This document shows positions 8,281 through 16,893 of a stretch of DNA of 64,000 nt, piece after piece. Numbering within the stretch: the stretch's first letter is position 1; the number at the start of each line of letters is the position of its first letter. The notes under the pieces were generated by a model. The model searched no databases. It was not told where the DNA came from and worked only from the letters and a program-made list of their open reading frames with translations. The position numbers were made by a program, and so were the translations under genes. The DNA comes from Streptomyces sp. CB00455 (GTDB lineage Bacteria; Actinomycetota; Actinomycetes; Streptomycetales; Streptomycetaceae), in NCBI RefSeq assembly GCF_001905445.1, contig NZ_LIVQ01000013.1, forward strand, positions 1 through 64,000, read 5' to 3'.

Positions 8281-8961
8281 ATGGGTTCCGCAATCAAGAG
8301 GGGTCGGCGAGCCTGGCTGGCCGGCGGACTGGCAGTGCCGTTGACGCTGGCTCTCCTGGGTGTCTCGGCGCCGGAGGTGGCCGCCGCCGGGACGCCGGGG
8401 GCGGTGGTGGCCGCCGCTCCCGGTGCGGGGGGTGCGGGGTGCGGGCAGGGTGGGGCGCGGGGGGTGCGGCCCGCGAAGTCCGCGGGGTCTGCGAAGCCCG
8501 TGAGGTCTGCGAAGCCCGCGAAGAAGGCCGCTGGGTCCGGTTGTGTCGTACGGGGTGCGGTCGCGGGGCCCAGGGGTGAGCGGGGGCTGCGGGGGCCGCG
8601 GGGGCCCAAGGGCGAGCGTGGACTGGCCGGGACGTCCGAGCCGTGCACGGACGTCGACACGGTCAGGGGGCCGGGGAACTACGAGTTCACCGCGGCGCTG
8701 CGTGGCGGGCGGGTCTTCCTGGGGCACCGGACGGTGACGCCGACTCCCGGGGTCTACAGCTGGAAGGACCTGACGACGCGGCTGAACCCGGGGTTCCCGC
8801 GGAGCGCGTGCGGTGTGGCGTTGATCCGGGAGATCAGCACGGTGCGGGTCAAGGTGCTGACGACGGGTGGGGACCTGTACGAGACGTTCTGTACGCACCC
8901 TGCGACGGGGCCGGTCGTGTGGACCTGTCCGGCCGGGTGGACGCCGCTCGTCAGGCCCTGA
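8281..8961 (+). CDS. Secreted protein with short collagen-like Gly-X-Y tract
   Basis: A 226-residue predicted exported protein: Lys/Arg-rich N-terminus, hydrophobic core, Ala-rich cleavage region near residue 38. A basic Ala/Lys/Pro-rich segment follows, then about seven consecutive Gly-X-Y triplets (GPR, GER, GLR, GPR, GPK, GER, GLA) near residues 96-117, then a domain of about 110 residues with four cysteines. The triplets have the charged GPK-GER pattern known to stabilise collagen triple helices, so trimerisation is plausible. GAGGAG lies eight bases before the ATG. The C-terminal domain is not recognised. Confidence 0.78.
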   Translation: MGSAIKRGRRAWLAGGLAVPLTLALLGVSAPEVAAAGTPGAVVAAAPGAGGAGCGQGGARGVRPAKSAGSAKPVRSAKPAKKAAGSGCVVRGAVAGPRGERGLRGPRGPKGERGLAGTSEPCTDVDTVRGPGNYEFTAALRGGRVFLGHRTVTPTPGVYSWKDLTTRLNPGFPRSACGVALIREISTVRVKVLTTGGDLYETFCTHPATGPVVWTCPAGWTPLVRP

Positions 8962-8995
8962 CGGGTCCGGCGGGGGCCGGGGCGGGGGCGGAGAG

Positions 8996-9399
8996 TCGGG
9001 TGCGGCGTTGTTGCCGGGGCTCTGCCCCGGACCCCGCGCCTCAAGCGCCTGCCGGGGCTGGTAGCGGGCGGGGGTCCGCGCGTGGCTTGGTGGTGAGTCG
9101 CGCTTCAGGCGTCGGCGGGGCCTGGGGCCGGGGGTCGGGTGCGGCGTTGCTGCCGGGGCTCCGCCCCGGACCCCGCGCCTCAAGCGCCGGCGGGGCTGGT
9201 AGCGGGCGGGGGTCCGCGCGTGGCTTGGTGGTGAGTCGCGCTTCAGGCGTCGGCGGGGCCTGGGGTCGGGAGTCGGGTGCGGCGTTGCTGGCGGGGCTCC
9301 GCCCTGGACCCCGCGACTCAAGCGCCGGCGGGGCTGGAAAGGCGGGGGTCCGCGCGTGGCTTGGTGGTGAGTCGCGCTTCAGGCGTCGGCGGGGCTGGA
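8996..9399. repeat. Three tandem copies of a 139-bp GC-rich repeat
   Basis: Three direct copies begin with TCGGGTGCGGCGTTG at 8996, 9135 and 9273 (periods 139 and 138; the last copy is about 127 bp and lacks a few bases after GGGCTGG). Each contains a hairpin of the type CCGGGGCTCCGCCCCGG and a pair of related boxes, CTCAAGCGCCGGCGGGG and CTTCAGGCGTCGGCGGGG. Similar elements are common between Streptomyces genes. The array fills the gap between two convergent genes and may terminate both. Confidence 0.9.
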
Positions 9400-9409
9400 G
9401 TGGTTGGGG

Positions 9410-10264
9410 TCAGGTCCAGTGGGTGGGGTGGGTCAGGGGGTGGGGGAGGCGGGTGGAAAGGGTGCCCCGGGCGGCGTTCAGTTGGGGCTGGGTGAGGAAG
9501 ATGGCGTCGCGCAGGTCCGCTGCGCCGAGGTCGGCATCGCGGAGGTCGGCGCCGATCAGATCGGCCTTGCGGAGGTCGGCTCCGCTGAGGTCCGCGGCGA
9601 TCAGGTAGGCGCCGCGAAGGTTCGCTCCGCGCAGGTCCGCGCCTGCGAGGCGGGCGCCCATCAGGTCGGCGCCGCGGTGGTTCTTCTTGCGGCCCGGCAC
9701 CTTGGCCCGTACGAGTTCGCTGGTCCTGAGCAGCAGGGTGTTGATCTCCTGGCGGAGGGCGGCCACGTCCAGGTCCGCGAGGGCCTGCGCCTCGGCGCGG
9801 GTCCACTCCTCGGTCCGGGCGAGCGCGAGGCGCAGCTCGGGATGGACCGGGGCGGCGTCCGGGAGGGCCAGGGCCCCGGCGACGTAGGAGAGCAGTTCGT
9901 GCAGCTGCCGCATCACGGGGAAGACGTCGAACATCGCGCGGGTCGTCTCGGGGTGGGTGCGCCAGTCGCGGCCGCCGAAGGTGACCTGGGAGACCTGCTG
10001 GCCCGCGCCGAAGCAGTCGAAGACGGTGCAGCCCCGGAAGCCGGTGTCGCGCAGCCGGGTGTGGATGCCGCAGCGGAAGTCCTGGCGGAGGTTCTTGCAG
10101 GGGGTTCCGGCGGGCTTGTCCACGGCGAAGTCGCTGGACTTGGCGAAAGGCAGGGCGACGCAGCAGAGCGCGAAGCAGTTGCCGCAGTCGGCTTGCAGGA
10201 CGGGAAGGGACGCCGCCGGAGAAGCGGCGGGCGGCGTGGCGGGTGGAGTGGGCACGTCGTCCAT
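9410..10264 (-). CDS. Pentapeptide-repeat protein with Cys-rich N-terminal domain
   Basis: A 284-residue protein. The N-terminal part carries clustered cysteines (CGNCFALCC, then single Cys in PCKN, RCGI, GCTV and DCFG), which suggests a metal or iron-sulfur site. After a helical middle region, residues about 195-265 form A(D/N)LxG/A pentapeptide repeats (for example GADLRGANLRGAYL and KADLIGADLRDADL), which fold as a right-handed quadrilateral beta helix. The function is unknown. The gene starts two bases after the stop of the GNAT gene, so the two form an operon. Confidence 0.82.
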   Translation of the reverse strand: MDDVPTPPATPPAASPAASLPVLQADCGNCFALCCVALPFAKSSDFAVDKPAGTPCKNLRQDFRCGIHTRLRDTGFRGCTVFDCFGAGQQVSQVTFGGRDWRTHPETTRAMFDVFPVMRQLHELLSYVAGALALPDAAPVHPELRLALARTEEWTRAEAQALADLDVAALRQEINTLLLRTSELVRAKVPGRKKNHRGADLMGARLAGADLRGANLRGAYLIAADLSGADLRKADLIGADLRDADLGAADLRDAIFLTQPQLNAARGTLSTRLPHPLTHPTHWT

Positions 10265-10266
10265 TG

Positions 10267-10815
10267 TCACGTGCTGCGCGCCGTCAGCCGCATCTGGAGG
10301 GCGGTCCAGGGGGTGCCGTCGACCTCCTCGACGTCCGTGAGCACCTCTTCGGTGCGGAAGCCGAGCCGCTCGTAGATGCGGATCGCCGCGGTGTTGTGGG
10401 CCCACACGCCGAGGCTGATCTCCGGCAGGCCCAGCTCGCCGAAGCCGCGCTCGACGGCGAGGGAGACGAGTGCGGCGCCGAGGCCGCGGCCGCGGGCGGC
10501 CGGGGCGATCAGGACCCGGCCGAGGCGGGTGCCGGCGACGGAGACGTGCCCGACGGGTTCGCCGGCGGGGGACACGGCGGTCCAGACGAGGCGACCGGGG
10601 TCGGCGGCGTAGGCGGCGAGCTGGGCGTCGTCCAGGGGCCAGGACAGACCGGGGCCGGCCCAGGTCATCAGCGCGGCCGGGGTGGTCACCCAGGTGCGCA
10701 GCAGGGCGGCGTCGTCGGCGGGCCGGAAGTCGCGCAGGGAGAGGGATCCGCAGAGGGGTGTGGAGGGGGATCCGGAGGGGGGTGTGGCTCGGGGTATCGG
10801 GGACTGCGGGTTCAT
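10267..10815 (-). CDS. GNAT family N-acetyltransferase
   Basis: A 182-residue GNAT protein. The CoA-binding segment RVLIAPAARGRGLGAAL and the downstream helix NTAAIRIYERLGF are clear. It resembles RimJ/RimL-like or small-molecule acetyltransferases, but the substrate is unknown. The ATG at 10815 is used because the longer reading frame upstream is Arg/Pro-rich shadow sequence. It lies directly upstream of the pentapeptide-repeat gene in the same direction. Confidence 0.82.
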   Translation of the reverse strand: MNPQSPIPRATPPSGSPSTPLCGSLSLRDFRPADDAALLRTWVTTPAALMTWAGPGLSWPLDDAQLAAYAADPGRLVWTAVSPAGEPVGHVSVAGTRLGRVLIAPAARGRGLGAALVSLAVERGFGELGLPEISLGVWAHNTAAIRIYERLGFRTEEVLTDVEEVDGTPWTALQMRLTARST

Positions 10816-11072
10816 GCGGCCATTGTTGCCGGGCCGGGCCGGGCCGGGGCGGGCTCGACGGGCAGCGTGCAACGGGTGGGCCCGGGTGGGTCGTTGCCCG
10901 GTGCGACCGGGTGGGGCGTGTCCCCGTCCCCGGGGTTCCAAGGTGCCGGGCCCGTCAGCGGCGGCGAGCGGGGATGGGAGCGGGAACGGGAGTGGGGGCG
11001 GGAGCGGTGTACGCCCGCCGGGCTCGCCGTCCGGGTCTGGTGGACAGGGTTACCTGTGGGTAGCGTGGGGTC

Positions 11073-11866
11073 ATGGGCGCTGCCGAGGGCTTCTACGAGC
11101 GGGTCGACACCGGGCGGTACCTGGCCGCGGAGTACACGCGCGGTCCCTGGGACCCGGGCTCGCAGCACGCCGGGCCGCCGGCCGCCCTGCTGGGCCGGGC
11201 GGTCGAGGAGCGGCCGGGCGCGCGCGCGGACATGCGGATCGCGCGGATCACTTATGAGATCCTGCGCCCGGTGCCGATCGGGGCGCTGGAGATCACCACC
11301 AGCGTGCTGCGGTCGGGCCGCGGCACGGAGGTCGTCGAAGCCGCCCTGTCGCCGGCCGGCGGGGCGGGTCCGGTGATGCTGGCGCGGGCCCTGCGGATCC
11401 GGGTGGCGCATGAGGCGGTGCCGGCCGTGGTGCCGGGCCCGCAGCTGCCGCCGCCCGGGGAGGTGGGGGTGACGCCGTTCTTCCCGGTGCCGTGGGAGAC
11501 CGGCTACCACACGGCGATGGAGACGCGGTTCACCGAGGGCGCCTTCGTCGAGCCGGGGCCCGGGACGTGCTGGATGCGGATGAAGTGCCGCTCGTCGCCG
11601 GTGAGGAGACCAGGCCACTGGACCGGGCGCTGATCGCCGCCGATTCCGGCAACGGCATCAGCGCGGTGCTGGACTTCGGCCGGTACGTCTTCGTCAACGG
11701 CGACCTCACCGTCCACCTGCACCGCCACCCGGTGGGCGAGTGGGCGTGCGTGGAGGCCCGTACGAGCGTGGACGCGGCCGGGATCGGCCTCGCCGACGCG
11801 CGGCTGCACGACGAGAAGGGGCCCATCGGGCGCAGCGCGCAGAGCCTGTTCGTCGCCCCGCGCTGA
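11073..11866 (+). pseudogene. Acyl-CoA thioesterase (TesB-like), frameshifted
   Basis: Two overlapping reading frames together make one hot-dog-fold thioesterase of about 264 residues, the usual length. The first frame (11073 to about 11585) gives the N-terminal domain (SQHAGPPAALLGRAVEE, RITYEILRPVPIG) and runs to WMRMK, after which it turns to nonsense and stops at 11633. The second frame picks up at 11585 with VPLVAGEETRPLDRALIAADSG and ends at 11866. Restoring one G after position 11585 would join them. A TAGCGT -10 box seven bases before the ATG suggests a leaderless start. This is either a real inactivation or a one-base sequencing error. Confidence 0.85.
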
Positions 11867-11916
11867 GACCAACCCCCTTTGCGCGCACGGGAGATGGGTA
11901 TGGCAGGCTCGGGTGG

Positions 11917-13821
11917 ATGGAGCCGCTGACCCCGACCGATCCCGCGTGGATCGGTGCGTACGCGCTGCTGGCCCGCCTGGGTGCGGGCGGCATGGGGCAG
12001 GTGTACCTCGGCCGTTCGCCCGGCGGACGGCTCGTGGCCGTCAAGGTCGTACGGGAGGAGATCACCGGTCATCCCGAGGCGTTGGCCCGTTTCCGGCGGG
12101 AGGCGCGGACGGTACGGGCGGTGCGCTCGGCGTACACGGCGAACCTGATCGACGCCTCGCTGGAGGCGGCGCCGTACTGGCTGGCGACCGAGTACGTCGC
12201 GGGCCCCACCCTCGGCCGCGCGGTGGGCCGGCGCGGGCCCCTGCCGGCGCGGACCTGCCGGCGGCTGGCCGCGGCGCTGGCCGAGGGGCTGGCGAGCGTG
12301 CACGCGTACGGGGTCACGCACCGGGACCTGAAGCCGCAGAACGTCATCCTGGGCGCGCAGGGGCCGCAGCTCATCGACTTCGGCATCGCGCACGGGGTCG
12401 GCGCGACCGACCTCACCCGGGACGGGCAGGCTCCCGGCACCCCCGGCTACACGGCGCCCGAGGTGCTCCTCGGCGGGTCCACGGGCCCCGCGGCCGACGT
12501 CTTCGCCCTCGGTGCGACGCTCGCCTACGCGGCGACGGGGCGCCCGCCCTTCGGCAGCGGAGCGGCGGCGACCGTCGGCTACCGGGCCGTGTACGAGGGG
12601 GTGGACGTGGCGGGGGTGGAGCCGGGCCTCGCGGCGCTGATCGAGGCCTGCATGGCGAAGGACCCCGCGGCGCGGCCGGAGCCGGCGGAGGTGATCCGGC
12701 GCTGCGGGGTGCGGGAGGCGCTGGTTGACGACCCGGTGTACGGGGAGCTGGGGGCGCTGGGCGAGCGGGTTCCGCCGCACGGGCTGCGGACCGGCGACGC
12801 CGGGAACCCTTACGTGCCGCCGCCGTCGTCGTCGGGACGACCGCGGACCGCCCCGGTCGCGGAGGCTTCCCCGCAGGTGCCCGGCTCCCACGGGGCGGAG
12901 GTTTCCGCCGAGGCGGTGACGTCCGTCGGTGTGCCCGGGCCTCGTGACGCGGAGGCCGCCCCGGACGCGGTGACGCCGCGCGGCGCGACGGAGCCCCCCG
13001 GCGCGACCGAGGCACTCGACGCCGCCGAGGTCCCCGCCGTGACCGCGGCCCGGCGGCGCTGGGGGGCGCGGATGCGGGGTGGGGCGGGGGTGGTCGTGGG
13101 GGCCGGGCTGTGTCTGGTGGTCTGGACGCTGCTGCCGTTCGGCGCCGGCGCGGGTCACGGGGCGGGCGGGGGCGCGTCCGGAAGCGTGGGCGGGCCGGGC
13201 GGTGCCACGGGTGCGCCCCCGGATGCGCAGGGCGGGCAGCCGTCCGGGGCCGCCACCTCCCGGCGCGGGGGTGGGGGGCCCGCGGCGTACATCGAGAGCG
13301 ACCGGGTCTCGCGCCACCGGTGGACGGGGTCCCCCGATCCGGCGCTGGCCGCCCAGGGCGTCGGCCAGTGCGACCAGGTTCCCGAGGAGCAGCCCCCGGG
13401 TGCCGGTTTCGTCACCTCGGTGTCGACCACCAGCCACAACGGTGTCCCGGGCACCTCGGCGACCATCCGGATGCGGGTCGAGTACGCGGGGGGCAAGCCG
13501 TCGGGACCGGATCCGTACTACGTGGCCGTGGCGGTCAAGCCGCCCCACGACGTCGACCCGGAGACCGGCCGGCCCCTGCCCGGGGACAACCGCTCGGTCG
13601 GCTACACCAGCAGGCCGGCGGACCTCCACGCCACGGCGCGGCCCGGGGCAGACGTGACGCTCACCTACCCGGACGACTTCACGCTGCACGCCGCCGGGAA
13701 GAAGCGGCCCGCCGTGCCCCTCGCCGGCGACCCGGGGGGCTGGACGGTCGTCTTCTACCACGTCGAGGATGACCCTGCGAAGTACGCCGGCATCGCCTGT
13801 TCGGGCTTCCAAGTGGGGTAG
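11917..13821 (+). CDS. Transmembrane Ser/Thr protein kinase
   Basis: A 634-residue Hanks-type kinase. Visible motifs are the glycine loop GAGGMGQVY at residues 22-30, the ATP lysine K43 in AVKVV, the catalytic HRDLKPQN at 135-142 (D137), DFG at 154-156 and the activation-segment end GTPGYTAPEV. An Ala/Pro/Thr-rich linker leads to one membrane helix near residues 388-408 and an extracytoplasmic domain of about 220 residues with two cysteines, not of the PASTA type. The domain could sense an envelope signal; that is inference. The neighbouring cell-wall hydrolase gene follows 61 bases downstream. Confidence 0.9.
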   Translation: MEPLTPTDPAWIGAYALLARLGAGGMGQVYLGRSPGGRLVAVKVVREEITGHPEALARFRREARTVRAVRSAYTANLIDASLEAAPYWLATEYVAGPTLGRAVGRRGPLPARTCRRLAAALAEGLASVHAYGVTHRDLKPQNVILGAQGPQLIDFGIAHGVGATDLTRDGQAPGTPGYTAPEVLLGGSTGPAADVFALGATLAYAATGRPPFGSGAAATVGYRAVYEGVDVAGVEPGLAALIEACMAKDPAARPEPAEVIRRCGVREALVDDPVYGELGALGERVPPHGLRTGDAGNPYVPPPSSSGRPRTAPVAEASPQVPGSHGAEVSAEAVTSVGVPGPRDAEAAPDAVTPRGATEPPGATEALDAAEVPAVTAARRRWGARMRGGAGVVVGAGLCLVVWTLLPFGAGAGHGAGGGASGSVGGPGGATGAPPDAQGGQPSGAATSRRGGGGPAAYIESDRVSRHRWTGSPDPALAAQGVGQCDQVPEEQPPGAGFVTSVSTTSHNGVPGTSATIRMRVEYAGGKPSGPDPYYVAVAVKPPHDVDPETGRPLPGDNRSVGYTSRPADLHATARPGADVTLTYPDDFTLHAAGKKRPAVPLAGDPGGWTVVFYHVEDDPAKYAGIACSGFQVG

Positions 13822-13882
13822 TAGGACATGCGACACGGTCGAATCGCACGTTTAAGTGACGGCGATGGGGGAGGGTTGACGG

Positions 13883-14920
13883 ATGCGCAGATTCTGGATG
13901 GCCGGCGGGATCGGGATCGGGCTGTGTCTGACCTTCGTGGTGCTGCTCGTCGTGGGTACGTATTCGGCGGCGGCCGGCCTCGCCGGGGCCGGTGCGGCGG
14001 GCGGCCGTGCGGTGGGGCTGGCCAAGGGGGCGGTGCCCGCCAAGTACCAGGCGCTGGTGCAGAAGTGGGGCAGCCTCTGCCCGGCCGTCAGCCCGCCCCT
14101 GCTCGCCGCGCAGCTGTACTCGGAGAGCGGGTGGAACCCGAGCGCCGTCAGTCCGGCGGACGCCCGCGGCATCGCGCAGTTCATCCCCGGTACCTGGGCG
14201 GGTCACGGAATCGACGGAGACGGGGACGGCGACCGGGACATCTGGGATCCCAATGACGCCATCCCGTCGGCGGCTTCGTACGACTGCGAACTCGCCAAGG
14301 ACGTGGCGAGCGTGGCGGGCGACGCGACGGCGAACATGCTCGCGGCCTACAACGCGGGGGCCTACGCGGTCATCAAGTACGGCGGGGTGCCGCCGTACAA
14401 GGAGACCCAGGGCTACGTGAAGACCATCACGACGCTGGCGAAGAGCTTCGCCCGGCCCGTGGGTCGGGTCGCGCCCTCGCAACAGGCCGCCGGAGCAATC
14501 TACTTCGCGCAGAAGCAGCTGGGCACGCCCTACCTGTGGGGCGGCAACGGAACGCCCGACCAGGACGGGCGGTTCGACTGTTCGGGGCTGACCAAGGCCG
14601 CGTACGAGACGGTGGGGATCGCACTCCCGCGGGTGGCGAACGACCAGTACAACGCCGGTCCGCACCCTTCGCGCGATCAACTGCTGCCCGGTGATCTGGT
14701 GTTCTTCTCCGATGATCTGACGAACTCTCGGGACATTCGCCACGTCGGTCTCTACGTGGGCGGCGGCTACATGATCAACGCTCCGTACACCGGCGCCGTC
14801 ATCCGCTTCGACAAGATCGACACCCCCGACTACTTCGGCGCGACACGGGTGACGAAGGACGGTGCGGAGGCCCTTCCGGAGCGTGCGGACGCCAACAAGG
14901 CTCCTGGCAACGCTCCGTGA
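13883..14920 (+). CDS. Bifunctional lytic transglycosylase / NlpC-P60 peptidase
   Basis: A 345-residue exported cell-wall hydrolase. An N-terminal hydrophobic helix (about 8-30) is followed by a soluble lytic transglycosylase domain with catalytic Glu81 in SESGWN, GIAQF at 96-100 and AAYNAGA, then an NlpC/P60 domain with Cys233 (FDCSGL), His287 (RHVGLYVG) and Asn299 as the third residue. The two domains would cut glycan strands and stem peptides. This pairing is typical of VirB1-like proteins of Gram-positive type IV systems, and the T4SS-like operon lies 6 kb away. GGGGGAGGG precedes the ATG. Confidence 0.9.
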   Translation: MRRFWMAGGIGIGLCLTFVVLLVVGTYSAAAGLAGAGAAGGRAVGLAKGAVPAKYQALVQKWGSLCPAVSPPLLAAQLYSESGWNPSAVSPADARGIAQFIPGTWAGHGIDGDGDGDRDIWDPNDAIPSAASYDCELAKDVASVAGDATANMLAAYNAGAYAVIKYGGVPPYKETQGYVKTITTLAKSFARPVGRVAPSQQAAGAIYFAQKQLGTPYLWGGNGTPDQDGRFDCSGLTKAAYETVGIALPRVANDQYNAGPHPSRDQLLPGDLVFFSDDLTNSRDIRHVGLYVGGGYMINAPYTGAVIRFDKIDTPDYFGATRVTKDGAEALPERADANKAPGNAP

Positions 14921-15112
14921 GGCCCGGGCCCTGAGCTGCGACGACGAGTCACTCTTCGATAACGTTGCCGTGATCATTCGGTGGAGAGTGGAACCCGGCC
15001 GCCAGAACGGGCGTTCCATGGACACGGGGGTTTGATCGGGCGGGGGTCGAAGGGGCGTACAGCGCTGTGCGCCCGCAGGGGAACCACGGCAAGAACAAGG
15101 GGCCGCATCGCC

Positions 15113-15853
15113 ATGGCTGGACTCGCGACCGGTGGGCCGAACGTGGACGTCAACCTGCTGTACGAGATCAACGGACTGGCCGGGCACGCCCCGCAGTGGC
15201 TGGACCGGACCGTGAGCCCGCTCGGTGCTTACGGCATCCCGCTGCTCCTGGTGCTTCTGGTCCTGTGGTGCTGGCGCGGTGCCCGCAGGCAGGACGAGAC
15301 CGCGGCCGCCGAGTCCTTCGCCGCGCTGGTGTGGGCCCCGCTGGCGGCCGCCCTGGCGCTGCTCCTCAATGTGCCGCTGCGTGAGTTCGTCGGACGGGTG
15401 CGGCCCTTCCGGCAGCACGAGGGCCTGTACCTGCTCGACCAGGGCGCCGGCGGCGGCTTCGGGACGGGCTTCGCGCAGACGCAGTTCTCCTTCGTCAGCG
15501 ACCACGCCACCCTCGCGATGGCCCTGGGCGTCGGCGTGTTCGTGGCGAACCGCAGGCTCGGACTCATCGGGATCGCCCTGGCCCTGGCCGAGGGCGTCTG
15601 CCGCGTGTACGCGGGCGTCCACTACCCCACGGACGTGATCGGCGGCTTCGCGCTCGGCACCGCCGTCGTGCTGGTGCTCGCACCGCTGGCGATGGCGCTG
15701 CTCAACCCGGTGGTGCGGGCGGTGGCCGGCTCCCCGCGCCTGGGGCGTCTCGTACGGGCGAAGAACCGGCCCCTGCCCCTGCCCGTCGGCCTCGCGCAGG
15801 CACCGGCCGCGCAGGCGGAGCCGTGTCCGCACGAGAGCGATCTCGCCGCCTGA
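15113..15853 (+). CDS. PAP2-family membrane phosphatase
   Basis: A 246-residue polytopic protein with about six membrane helices and the three PAP2 signature regions: REFVGRVRPF, then SFVSDHATLAMA in place of the usual PSGH motif, and CRVYAGVHYPTDVIGG with the catalytic histidine. Enzymes of this family dephosphorylate undecaprenyl pyrophosphate or lipid phosphates. The ATG at 15113 is chosen because the upstream frame lacks conservation features; AAGGGG lies upstream. Confidence 0.85.
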   Translation: MAGLATGGPNVDVNLLYEINGLAGHAPQWLDRTVSPLGAYGIPLLLVLLVLWCWRGARRQDETAAAESFAALVWAPLAAALALLLNVPLREFVGRVRPFRQHEGLYLLDQGAGGGFGTGFAQTQFSFVSDHATLAMALGVGVFVANRRLGLIGIALALAEGVCRVYAGVHYPTDVIGGFALGTAVVLVLAPLAMALLNPVVRAVAGSPRLGRLVRAKNRPLPLPVGLAQAPAAQAEPCPHESDLAA

Positions 15854-15870
15854 CCGCGAGACCTGCTCGC

Positions 15871-15981
15871 TCACGCACGGGCGAACGACTCCCAGACGGT
15901 GAGCAGGGCGGCCGCCACCAGGCACAGCGCCGCCGCCCCGAAGAACAGGCGCACCGCCGCCGGGCGGGGCCGGGGCGTCAC
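15871..15981 (-). CDS. 36-residue single-helix membrane protein
   Basis: A very short gene starting at GTG 15981, whose GTGA overlaps the stop codon of the upstream membrane protein. The product has a basic, Pro-rich N-terminus (TPRPRPAAVR), one hydrophobic helix (about residues 12-30) and a short WESF-containing end. The four-base overlap and the clean membrane helix make it likely to be real and cotranslated. Function unknown. Confidence 0.6.
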   Translation of the reverse strand: MTPRPRPAAVRLFFGAAALCLVAAALLTVWESFARA

Positions 15982-16439
15982 CGGTCGCCGATGTCGGAGC
16001 CGCCCCGCGCACCGTGCGTGCCCTGCGTGCCTGGCGTGCCCTGCGTCTCCTGCCTGCCCTGCCTGCCCTGCCTGCCCTGCGTGCCCTCCGGGTCCGAGGC
16101 GCTGGGGGTGTCCGGCGCGGACCGCGCGTCCGACGCGCCCCGCGGGCCGGATCCGGCCCCGCCCCGTCCGCCCCGCGTACCCCGCTCGCCCGCGGACGCC
16201 TTCGCGCCCGCCCCCGTGCCCGCGCCCGTGGCGTCCGCGCGGCGGTGGCGCGAGCGCAGCCACAGACCGGTGGCCGCGGCCGCGGCGGTGGTGAGTCCGA
16301 TGGCCAGCGCCACGTCGCCCGGCCCGTCCGCCGAGCCCACGGGCCGGGCCCAGGCCGCCGCGGCCGGGGCCCCCAGGACGTCGAGGGCGAGGAGCAGGGC
16401 CCAGAGAAGGGCCGCGAAGCGGGCAGCGGGTCCTGGCAT
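15978..16439 (-). CDS. Small membrane protein with Gly-x-Gln triplet tail
   Basis: A 153-residue protein with two membrane helices (about residues 8-30 and 40-62) followed by a hydrophilic tail. The tail ends in a run of about nine Gly-X-X triplets, most of them G-R-Q or G-T-Q, caused by a short DNA repeat (CTGCCCTGC units around 16040-16080). The function is unknown and the tail could be a recent repeat expansion. It is translationally coupled to the 36-residue gene downstream. Confidence 0.6.
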   Translation of the reverse strand: MPGPAARFAALLWALLLALDVLGAPAAAAWARPVGSADGPGDVALAIGLTTAAAAATGLWLRSRHRRADATGAGTGAGAKASAGERGTRGGRGGAGSGPRGASDARSAPDTPSASDPEGTQGRQGRQGRQETQGTPGTQGTHGARGGSDIGDR

Positions 16440-16558
16440 GAGTCAAGGGCAGCGGCTCCGGCGCGCCGCTGCCAGCCGGGCCGTCCGAACGGGCTACCGG
16501 AGCGCCCCCTGGCCGTCGTCCGCCGCGAGACGACGCCCACCCGGATCCCTGGGCGCCG

Positions 16559-16762
16559 TTACCCGGCGGTGTGCCGGTCGGCGTCCTTGCGTGCCAGGTC
16601 GCGGGAGCGGCGGGCCGGACCGCTCCAGCCGCAGGTGCAGACGGCCAGGCAGAACGATCCGCGTTCGGCGGTGGAGACGGTGTGTCCGGCGGGCGGTGGT
16701 GAGCGCCGGTGGGGCAGCGAGGCAAGCGGAGGGACCGGGGTCGCTTCGGTGTGCGGTTCCAC
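16559..16762 (-). CDS. Small hypothetical protein with C-x3-C-x-C motif
   Basis: A 67-residue product if read from the GTG at 16762. The C-terminal half has a Cys cluster FCLAVCTCGWSGPARRSRDLAR, with three cysteines and basic residues, which recalls short Streptomyces hypothetical proteins that may bind zinc. GGAGG lies almost against the GTG, so the start is uncertain; an ATG at 16873 would give 104 residues. Function not recognised. Confidence 0.5.
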   Translation of the reverse strand: MEPHTEATPVPPLASLPHRRSPPPAGHTVSTAERGSFCLAVCTCGWSGPARRSRDLARKDADRHTAG

Positions 16763-16893
16763 GCCTCCACGGTACCGGGGCGCGGACGGGCCCGGGAGGG
16801 GTGCGGCCCGTGACGGGAAACCCCGGACCTCGTTAAGCGGAGCGGGTGGGGGCCTCGGGCAAGCAGCGGTCATGCGTTGGGGGTTGGCAGGCG

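Noticed and set aside
7932..8660. Minus-strand frame of 242 codons upstream of the T4SS-like operon
   Set aside because: It is Pro/Arg-rich, overlaps the signal peptide of the collagen-like gene on the other strand and has no motifs.
8996..9399. CRISPR-like array
   Set aside because: The units are 139 bp and identical throughout, with no short repeat and unique spacer pattern and no cas genes.
11492..11866. Independent small gene after the thioesterase
   Set aside because: Its product is the missing C-terminal half of the thioesterase; only a one-base shift separates them.
11530..13836. Minus-strand open frame of 768 codons opposite the Ser/Thr kinase
   Set aside because: The kinase motifs on the plus strand are complete; the antisense frame is Arg/Pro-rich and follows the third-base GC bias.
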